Shown here piece after piece: positions 1 through 5,300 of a DNA stretch of 5,300 nucleotides. Each line of letters opens with the position of its first letter. The stretch's first letter is position 1. This stretch comes from JAUREX01 sp044356825 (lineage in GTDB: Bacteria; Pseudomonadota; Alphaproteobacteria; Rhodobacterales; Rhodobacteraceae), in assembly GCA_044356825.1 (NCBI GenBank), contig JBIKVM010000202.1, positions 1 through 5,300 on the forward strand. The letters run 5' to 3'. The notes beneath the pieces are model-generated. The model saw only the letters and a program-made list of their open reading frames with translations. It was not told the origin of the DNA and did no database searches. The position numbers and the translations under genes are program-made.

Positions 1-630
1 AAAGGCCGCGAGCGTTCCCCAGTGCAGCCCCGTGTTCGCGATCAGCTCGGCGTTGTGGCCCGAGGGGTATTTCTGAAAGTTGCGCGAGCCGGGGAAACCC
101 ATCCCCTCGGGGTTGCGCAGCGCCCCGAAGGACATCGCCGACAGGATGTGCCCCGCCACATAGACGAGCATGAGCGAGACGAGGATCTCCGAGGTGCCGA
201 AGCGGATCTTGAGGATCGCGGGGATCATCGCCCAGACCCAGCCGCCGAGCGCGCCCGCGAGCACCATCAGCGGAAAGACGATCGGGCTCTCGAGCGGATA
301 GAGCGCGAGGCCCACCGCCGCGCCGCAGATCGCGCCCATGATGTATTGCCCCTCGGCCCCGATGTTCCAGATCCCCGCCCGGAAGCCGAGGCTGAGCCCC
401 GTCGCGATCAGGATGAGGGGCGCGGCCTTGACCAGCAGCTGCGGGCGCGAATAGCTCGCATATTCGCCAAAGAGCGGATCCCAGAAGATGGTGCGGATCG
501 CCTCGACCGGGTTCTTGCCCAGCAGCGCGAACAGGACCCCGCCCGCGATCATCGTCGCCACCACCGCCAGAAGCGGCGTCAGCACCGTCCAGAGCCGCGA
601 GGGCGTCGGCCGCCGTTCCAGCCGGATCAT
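1..630 (-). CDS. ABC transporter permease, BMP/nucleoside-importer type (3' end cut by window)
   Basis: This is an inner-membrane permease of a purine or nucleoside-type ABC importer (BPD_transp_2 fold, COG4603-like). The frame opens with ATG at 630 and stays open for 210 codons to base 1; family members are usually about 350-370 residues, so about 60% is visible. After a short basic N-terminus (MIRLERR), hydrophobic segments lie near residues 16-37, 66-83, 96-111, 117-140 and 149-168. The family's conserved element after the second helix is present as WNIGAEGQ (88-95). The stretch SEILVSLMLVYVA (147-159) matches the usual S/NE-I-x-x-x-LMLxYIA segment, and a hydrophilic loop with NPEGMGFPGS follows. 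The start overlaps the ATPase stop as ATGA. A G-run six bases upstream is a weak ribosome-binding site, so coupled translation is likely. The family assignment is firm. The substrate is inferred only from linkage to xdh genes. The partner permease and binding protein are not visible. Confidence 0.93.
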   Translation of the reverse strand, partial: MIRLERRPTPSRLWTVLTPLLAVVATMIAGGVLFALLGKNPVEAIRTIFWDPLFGEYASYSRPQLLVKAAPLILIATGLSLGFRAGIWNIGAEGQYIMGAICGAAVGLALYPLESPIVFPLMVLAGALGGWVWAMIPAILKIRFGTSEILVSLMLVYVAGHILSAMSFGALRNPEGMGFPGSRNFQKYPSGHNAELIANTGLHWGTLAAF

Positions 631-2177
631 CGCGCGCCCCCCGCCTGCACGAGCCGGTGCGCGGCGGGGTCTGCCGCATGCATCCCGTGCGCCCCCCCGA
701 GCATGAGGCCGATCTCGGCCACCGTCAGCCCCTCGGTCGGGACCGGGGCCGAGAGCCGCCCCTCGTTCAGCGCGGCGAAGCGGTCCGCGATCTCGATCAG
801 CTCATCGAGGTCCTGGCTGATCGCGACCACCGCCGCCCCGCGCGCCGCGAGGTCGATCAGCGCCTGCCGGATCGCGGCGGCCGCCGCGGCATCGACACCC
901 CATGTCGGCTGGTTGACGACGATGGCGCGCGGCTCTTGCAGGATTTCGCGCCCGATCACGAATTTCTGGAGGTTCCCGCCCGAGAGCGCGCGCGCCGCCA
1001 CCCCGACGCCGGGCGTGCGCACGTCGAAGCCCGCGACGATCTCGGCCGCGAAGGCGCGCGCCGCGGCCCAGTCGATCATCCCCCGCCGCACGAGGTTGCG
1101 CCGCAGCGCACCTGTCATCGCGGCGTTTTCGGTCAGCGTCATGTCGGGGACGGCGGCGTGGCCGAGGCGTTCCTCGGGCGCGGCCAGAAGCCCCGCCGCC
1201 CGGCGCGCGTTCGGCCCCAGATGCCCGACCGCCCGCCCGTCGAGCACGACCGTCGCGGCCGCCCCCGTCCGCTCGCCCGAGAGCGCCGACAGAAGCTCGT
1301 CCTGCCCGTTGCCCGCGACCCCCCCGATCCCGAGGATCTCGCCCGCCCGGACGGTGAAGGAGATCCCGCGCAGCGCGGTGCCGAAGGCGTCGGGCGCGGG
1401 CAGGTCCAGATCCGCGACCCGCAGCACCTCGGGCCCCGGCGCGGCTGCGGCGCGCGCGGGTTGTGCCAGCACGGTGCCGATCATCAGCTCGGCCATCTCG
1501 CGCGCGGTCCGCTCGCGCGGGGTGCAGCTTGCCACGACCTTGCCGCGGCGCAGGATGGTCGCGCGGTCGCAAAGCGCGCGGATCTCCTCGAGCTTGTGGC
1601 TGATGTAGAGGATCGCGGTGCCCTCGGAGGCGAGCCGCCGCAGCGTGCCGAACAGGACCTCGACCTCCTGCGGGGTCAGCACGCTCGTCGGCTCGTCCAT
1701 GATCAGCAGGCGCGGATCCTGCAGCAGGCAGCGCACGATCTCGACCCGCTGGCGTTCGCCGGCCGAGAGGTCGCCCACCCGCCGCAGCGGGTCGAGCGGC
1801 AGGCCGTAGGCCTCGCTCACCTCGCGGATGCGCGCGGCAAGGCGCGCCATCGGCGGCGGGTTCTCCATCCCCAGCGCCACGTTCTCGGCCACGCTCAGCG
1901 CCTCGAAAAGGCTGAAGTGCTGGAACACCATCGCCACCCCGGCCGCCCGCGCCGCGCGCGGGGCAGGGGGGGCGTAGGGGGCACCGGCCAGCCGCATCGT
2001 GCCCCGGTCGGGCCGCACGAGGCCATAGATCATCTTGACGAGGGTCGACTTGCCCGCGCCGTTCTCGCCCAGAAGCGCGTGGATCTCTCCGGGCTCGATG
2101 GCAAAGCGCACATCCTCGTTGGCGCGCACGCCCGGATAGCTCTTGCTCAGCCCCTCGATCTCGAGAAGTGCCGTCAT
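627..2177 (-). CDS. ABC transporter ATP-binding protein with two fused nucleotide-binding domains, BMP/nucleoside-importer type
   Basis: This cytoplasmic ATPase powers the importer whose permease follows it (COG3845, YufO/NupO-like). It is 516 residues, normal for this double-domain family. Domain 1 (about 4-235) is complete: Walker A GENGAGKST (37-45), Q-loop Q86 in MVFQHFSLF, signature LSAGERQ (137-143), Walker B LLIMDEP (157-163) with E162, and switch H194. Domain 2 (about 250-495) is degenerate: GVAGNGQDE (286-294) lacks the Walker A Lys/Ser, Walker B reads NQPTWGVD (422-429) with Gln in place of Glu, and the switch His is Gln455. Its signature LSGGNLQ (398-404) is intact. PEERLGH (334-340) is typical of the family. 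I chose the ATG at 2177 because homology starts at once (MTALLEIEGLSKSYPG) and it forms ATGA with the xdhC stop. A longer in-frame start at 2351 would add 58 low-complexity residues inside xdhC. No purine-rich ribosome-binding site is seen, so translation probably depends on coupling. Purine or nucleoside specificity is inferred from context; sugar importers of the RbsA/XylG type are related but less likely. Confidence 0.95.
   Translation of the reverse strand: MTALLEIEGLSKSYPGVRANEDVRFAIEPGEIHALLGENGAGKSTLVKMIYGLVRPDRGTMRLAGAPYAPPAPRAARAAGVAMVFQHFSLFEALSVAENVALGMENPPPMARLAARIREVSEAYGLPLDPLRRVGDLSAGERQRVEIVRCLLQDPRLLIMDEPTSVLTPQEVEVLFGTLRRLASEGTAILYISHKLEEIRALCDRATILRRGKVVASCTPRERTAREMAELMIGTVLAQPARAAAAPGPEVLRVADLDLPAPDAFGTALRGISFTVRAGEILGIGGVAGNGQDELLSALSGERTGAAATVVLDGRAVGHLGPNARRAAGLLAAPEERLGHAAVPDMTLTENAAMTGALRRNLVRRGMIDWAAARAFAAEIVAGFDVRTPGVGVAARALSGGNLQKFVIGREILQEPRAIVVNQPTWGVDAAAAAAIRQALIDLAARGAAVVAISQDLDELIEIADRFAALNEGRLSAPVPTEGLTVAEIGLMLGGAHGMHAADPAAHRLVQAGGAR
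637..642 (-). promoter_or_regulatory. weak G-run ribosome-binding site of the permease gene
   Basis: A GGGGGG run sits six bases before the permease ATG at 630, within the end of the ATPase gene. It can pair only partly with the anti-Shine-Dalgarno sequence, and G-runs are common by chance at this base composition, so it is only suggestive. The ATGA overlap is the stronger evidence for this start. Confidence 0.3.
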
Positions 2178-3127
2178 GCCCGCGCCCGCCCCGCCACCAA
2201 CACCCGATCTGCAATCAACTCTGCCGCGACGCCGATTGCAATCGCCTGCGGATGCTTGCCGAGTGCCGGATCGCCGATCGGGCAGGTGATGCGCGCGATC
2301 GCCTCGGCCCCGTGCCCGAGTGCGGCGAGGCGGGACCGGAAGCGCGCCCATTTCGTCGCCGATCCGATGAGGCCCGCGAAGCCGAAGTCATGGCTCAGGA
2401 GCGCGTGGCAGAGCCCGAGGTCGAGCGCGTGCGAGAAGGTCACGATCAGGTGGCGCGCGCCCGGGGGCGCCTCGGGGACGATGGCGCAGGGGTCCGGCGC
2501 CACGCGCCGCACGACGCCATCGGGGATCAGGGGCGGAAAGCGCGCCGGGTCGGTATCGACCCAGGTGATGCGCCAGTCGGGCAGGGGCGCCATCGCGCCC
2601 ACGATCGCGCGCCCCACATGCCCCGCCCCCCACAGCCAGAGGTCGTGGCGCGCCTCGGCCACGGGTTCGATGAGCCAGCCCTGAACCAGCGCGACCCCGC
2701 CCCGCACCCCCTCGGCCCGCGCCCGCGCGAGGCGTCGCGCGACGGCCAGCGGCATCTCGCCCGCCCCGGCGGCCACGGGGCGCGCGACCAGCCCCGCGAC
2801 CGGGGCGCAGGCGGCAAGGCGCGCGCCATCCCAGACCTCGGTCACGAGCACCACCGCGCCCCCGCAGCACTGGCCGAGCGCGGGGCCGAGCGGCAGGCGC
2901 GCGACCTCGGCGCCGCCCGCGGCCAGACGCGCCCGCGCCCGCCCCGCCGCCTCGAATTCGAGCGCGCCGCCCCCGATCGTGCCCTCCTGCCCCCCGGGCG
3001 TCACCAGCATCGCAGCCCCCGACTCGCGCGGGGCGGAGCCGCGCGTCTCGGCCACCACGACGCGCGCGACCCGCCCGTGGCGCGCGACCGCGGCCCGCAG
3101 CGCGTCAAGCTCGAGGCCCGCGCTCAT
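2174..3127 (-). CDS. xdhC: xanthine dehydrogenase accessory protein XdhC (molybdenum cofactor insertion chaperone)
   Basis: In R. capsulatus, XdhC binds molybdenum cofactor, supports its sulfuration by a NifS-like desulfurase, and delivers it to the XdhB subunit without being part of the mature enzyme. This 317-residue protein has the usual two-domain layout. The N-terminal XdhC/CoxI domain carries ETRGSAPRESGAAM (27-40), GTIGGGALEFE (49-59) and LGQCCGG (84-90). The two cysteines, C87 and C88, fall in the segment linked to cofactor binding in the family. The C-terminal Rossmann-like XdhC_C domain starts at LWLWGAGHVGRA (163-174, GxGxxG). It continues with VDTDPARFP (190-198), FAGLIGSATKWARF (250-263) and CPIGDPALGKHPQAIAIG (282-299). 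The ATG at 3127 was chosen because it overlaps the xdhB stop as ATGA, has GAAGGGG four bases upstream, and lies just ahead of the conserved domain. An in-frame start at 3421 would add 98 Arg/Gly-rich residues lying inside xdhB. CoxI-type paralogues are the alternative, but adjacency to xdhB settles the role. Confidence 0.96.
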   Translation of the reverse strand: MSAGLELDALRAAVARHGRVARVVVAETRGSAPRESGAAMLVTPGGQEGTIGGGALEFEAAGRARARLAAGGAEVARLPLGPALGQCCGGAVVLVTEVWDGARLAACAPVAGLVARPVAAGAGEMPLAVARRLARARAEGVRGGVALVQGWLIEPVAEARHDLWLWGAGHVGRAIVGAMAPLPDWRITWVDTDPARFPPLIPDGVVRRVAPDPCAIVPEAPPGARHLIVTFSHALDLGLCHALLSHDFGFAGLIGSATKWARFRSRLAALGHGAEAIARITCPIGDPALGKHPQAIAIGVAAELIADRVLVAGRARA

Positions 3128-5300
3128 GCGGCCCCTTCGACGCGTCGGATCGCGGCCAGCACGCGCTCGGGCGTCGCGGGGGCGTCGAGGGCGGGATAGA
3201 TCCGCCCGTCGCCAAAGGCCGCGACCGCATCCGACAGCGCCATCAGGACCGAGATCCCGAGCATCAGCGGCGGCTCGCCCACGGCCTTCGAGCGGTGGAT
3301 GGTCGCGGCCGGGTTCTCGGCCCGGTGTAGCGCCACGTTGAAGACCTCGGGCCGGTCGGACATGGCCGGGATCTTGTAGGTCGAGGGCGCATGCGTGCGC
3401 AGCCGCCCGGCGTCGTCCCACACCAGCTCCTCGGTCGTGAGCCAGCCCGCCCCCTGCACATAGCCCCCCTCGACCTGCCCGATGTCGATCGCGGGGTTGA
3501 GGCTTGCGCCCGCGTCATGGAGGATGTCGGCGCGCAGGATGCGGTATTCGCCGGTCAGCCGGTCGACGACCACCTCGCTCAGCGCCGCGCCATGCGCGAA
3601 GTAGTAGAAGGGCCGCCCCTCGCCCCGGGCGCGGTCCCAGGCGATGTCGGGGGTGCGGTAGAAGCCCGTGGCCGAGAGGCTGACGCGCCCCTGCCAGCAG
3701 AGGGTCGCGGCCTCGGCAAAGCCATAGCGCGCGCCCCCTGCCCGCACCTCGCCCCCGGCAAAGACGACCTCGGCGGGGGCGATCTGGTGGAGGCTCGCGA
3801 GATGCCCGGCCATGCGGGCGCGGATCTCGGCGCAGGCCGCCTGCACCGCCATGGCGTTGAGGTCGGTGCCCGACGAGGCGGCGGTGGCCGAGGTGTTCGG
3901 CACCTTGGCCGTGTCGGTCGCGGTGATGCGCACGGCGCCCATGGGCAGGCCGAATTCGCCGGCCGCGACCTGCGCGACCTTCTGGAACAGGCCCTGGCCC
4001 ATCTCGGTGCCGCCGTGGTTGAGGTGGACCGAGCCGTCCGTGTAGACATGCACGAGCGCGCCCGCCTGGTTGAGGTGCGAGAGCGTGAACGAGATCCCGA
4101 ACTTCACCGGCGTGAAGCCGAGCCCCCGGCGCAGCGCGCCGGCTGTCGCGTTCCAGCGCGCGATCTCGGCCCGGCGTCGGTCATAGCCCGCGCGGCCGAG
4201 CAGATCGGCCGTCATGCCGCCGAGGATGAAGTCGCGCACCTCCTGACCATAGGGCGTGCGGTCGGGCCGGGCGGCGGGCATCTCGGCGTAATAGTTCCGC
4301 CGGCGAACCGCGACGGGGTCGAGGCCGAGCGCATGCGCCGCGTGGTCCATCACCCGCTCGATCCCCGCGACGCCCTGCGGCCCGCCGAATCCGCGAAAGG
4401 CCGTGGCGCTCTGGGTGTTGGTGCGCAGGCGGTGGCTCTCGATCCGCAGCGCGGGGATGCGATAGGCGTTGTCGCTGTGCAGCATGGCGCGGTCGGCGAC
4501 CGGCAGGCTGAGGTCGAGCGACCAGCCGCAGCGCACGAGGTGGCGGAAGTCGACGCCAAGGATGCGCCCGTCGCGGTCGAAGCCCGCGCGATAGTCGATG
4601 CGGAAATCGTGCCGCTTGCCGGTGATGCGGAAATCGTCGTCGCGGTCATAGCGCATCTTGCAAGGCCGCCCCGTCGCCTGCGCGACCACGGCCGCCGCGA
4701 CGGCAAGGGCGTTCCCCTGGCTTTCCTTGCCGCCGAACCCCCCGCCCATGCGCCGGCATTCCACCCGCACGAAGGCCTGCGGCACGCCGAGCGCGTGCGC
4801 GACCTTGTGCTGGACCTCGGTCGGGTGCTGGGTCGAGGCGATGACGTGCATCTCGCCGCCCTCGCCGGGCAGCGCGAGCGCCGCCTGCCCCTCGAGATAG
4901 AAATGCTCCTGCCCGCCGAGGCTGAGCGTGCCCTCGACCACCACCTCGGCCGCGGCGATGGCGGCGGCCGCATCGCCCTTGTCCCAGACGACGGGGCCCG
5001 CCTCGAAGCGGCTGTTGGCGGCGAGCGCGTCCTCGACCGTGAGGATCGCGGGCAGGGGGGCGATGCGCATGACCGCGCGGCGCGCCGCGACCCGCGCCGC
5101 GCGGTGCGAGGTCGCGGCGACGACGAAGACGGGTTGGCCCGCGTAATGGACGTGGCCCTCGGCCAGAAGCGGCTCGTCATGGGCCGAGGGCGAGACGTCG
5201 GCGGGCCGCGCCAGATCGCCGGCGGCAAGAACGCAGACCACCCCGGGCGAGGCCCGCACCGGGTCGAGGTCGAGCGCCTCGATCACGCCATGCGCGACAT
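3124..5300 (-). CDS. xdhB: xanthine dehydrogenase, molybdopterin-binding subunit XdhB (5' end beyond window)
   Basis: This is the catalytic subunit of cytoplasmic xanthine dehydrogenase, which hydroxylates hypoxanthine to xanthine and xanthine to urate. It pairs with the FeS/FAD subunit XdhA. The frame stays open to the right edge. The GTG at 5286 is internal: the codons before it read V-A-H-G, matching the family's conserved AHG segment ahead of this point. So 724 residues are visible and about 50 are missing, given the roughly 780 of R. capsulatus XdhB. Numbering from the GTG and aligning by eye to bovine XDH, I find Q153 (Q767, in STQ), F184 and E188 (F798 and E802, in GGGFGGKE), R266 (R880, in ADRAMLH) and F300 (F914, in FRGFGG). 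F400 and T401 (F1009 and T1010, in GISFT) and the catalytic base E671 (E1261, in KAVGEPPL) follow. Glu188 plus Arg266 indicate purine specificity; aldehyde oxidases replace these residues. Other family marks are GGQEHFYLEGQ, HGGTEMGQG and SLNPAIDIGQVEGG. The TGA stop overlaps the xdhC start. I see no frameshift or lost key residue. Confidence 0.97.
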   Translation of the reverse strand, partial: VAHGVIEALDLDPVRASPGVVCVLAAGDLARPADVSPSAHDEPLLAEGHVHYAGQPVFVVAATSHRAARVAARRAVMRIAPLPAILTVEDALAANSRFEAGPVVWDKGDAAAAIAAAEVVVEGTLSLGGQEHFYLEGQAALALPGEGGEMHVIASTQHPTEVQHKVAHALGVPQAFVRVECRRMGGGFGGKESQGNALAVAAAVVAQATGRPCKMRYDRDDDFRITGKRHDFRIDYRAGFDRDGRILGVDFRHLVRCGWSLDLSLPVADRAMLHSDNAYRIPALRIESHRLRTNTQSATAFRGFGGPQGVAGIERVMDHAAHALGLDPVAVRRRNYYAEMPAARPDRTPYGQEVRDFILGGMTADLLGRAGYDRRRAEIARWNATAGALRRGLGFTPVKFGISFTLSHLNQAGALVHVYTDGSVHLNHGGTEMGQGLFQKVAQVAAGEFGLPMGAVRITATDTAKVPNTSATAASSGTDLNAMAVQAACAEIRARMAGHLASLHQIAPAEVVFAGGEVRAGGARYGFAEAATLCWQGRVSLSATGFYRTPDIAWDRARGEGRPFYYFAHGAALSEVVVDRLTGEYRILRADILHDAGASLNPAIDIGQVEGGYVQGAGWLTTEELVWDDAGRLRTHAPSTYKIPAMSDRPEVFNVALHRAENPAATIHRSKAVGEPPLMLGISVLMALSDAVAAFGDGRIYPALDAPATPERVLAAIRRVEGAA
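3132..3138 (-). promoter_or_regulatory. ribosome-binding site of xdhC
   Basis: On the minus strand GAAGGGG is followed by CCGC and then the ATG at 3127. It lies inside the last codons of xdhB. Its purine run is the best Shine-Dalgarno match at any junction in the window, and it supports the short 317-residue XdhC start over the upstream in-frame alternative. The four-base spacer is slightly short, which fits initiation assisted by ribosomes finishing xdhB. Confidence 0.6.

Noticed and set aside
286..1322. Possible decay of the second ATPase domain because its Walker motifs are degenerate.
   Set aside because: The frame is intact, the length is normal and the same substitutions characterise working members of this importer family.
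2178..2351. A 58-codon N-terminal extension of the ATPase to an in-frame start at 2351.
   Set aside because: The extra residues are Arg/Gly-rich, lie wholly inside xdhC and precede a clean domain start. The ATG at 2177 forms the ATGA overlap seen at the other junctions.
22..2684. Very long plus-strand open frames (22-1608, 528 codons; 657-2684, 675 codons) opposite the transporter and xdhC genes.
   Set aside because: Their translations are Arg/Ala/Pro-rich and low in complexity with no recognisable domain. The longer one runs across parts of two real genes on the other strand. Such frames arise when strongly GC-biased codons leave the antisense frames without stops.
3128..3421. A 98-codon N-terminal extension of XdhC to an in-frame start at 3421.
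   Set aside because: It translates the conserved 3' end of xdhB out of frame and has no resemblance to XdhC. The ATG at 3127 has a ribosome-binding site and the overlap.
3579..5228. Minus-strand frames of 156 and 292 codons overlapping xdhB.
   Set aside because: They are Ser/Arg/Pro-rich shadow frames of xdhB, which carries every family motif in its own frame.
1..5300. Search for tRNA or rRNA genes, transposases, inverted or direct repeats, CRISPR, riboswitches and intrinsic terminators.
   Set aside because: No convincing candidate was seen. The genes overlap end to end, and the local GC-rich complementarity is what this composition gives by chance, with no T-run following any stem.

Overview
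The window is a GC-rich (roughly 70% by eye), fully coding stretch with four genes on the minus strand. In transcription order, right to left, they are: xdhB, the molybdopterin-binding subunit of xanthine dehydrogenase, whose 5' end lies beyond the right edge; xdhC, the cofactor-insertion chaperone; the duplicated ATP-binding subunit of a BMP/nucleoside-type ABC importer; and the first permease of that importer, which runs off the left edge. GC content, codon use and the split XdhB/XdhC arrangement (as described in Rhodobacter capsulatus) suggest an alphaproteobacterium, probably of the Rhodobacteraceae. That placement is an inference, not a demonstrated identity.

Layout: xdhB covers 5300-3124, xdhC 3127-2174, the ATPase 2177-627 and the permease 630-1. 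All three junctions are 4-base ATGA overlaps, in which the start codon of one gene overlaps the TGA stop of the gene before it. There is no intergenic space, and I see no promoter, terminator, RNA gene, mobile element, repeat array or CRISPR in the window. The four genes are therefore very probably one transcript with coupled translation.

Working model: the importer brings in a purine base or nucleoside, and xanthine dehydrogenase oxidises hypoxanthine and xanthine to urate for use as a nitrogen or carbon source. XdhC delivers sulfurated molybdenum cofactor to the enzyme. All the substrate-pocket and catalytic residues I could map onto the bovine and R. capsulatus enzymes are present in XdhB, so it reads as a true xanthine dehydrogenase, not an aldehyde oxidase. 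The FeS/FAD subunit gene xdhA is expected beyond the right edge. A second permease and a substrate-binding lipoprotein are expected beyond the left edge.

This is an orderly purine-catabolism operon. I found no evidence of an undescribed system. The points most worth checking are the transport-catabolism coupling and the built-in asymmetry of the ATPase.
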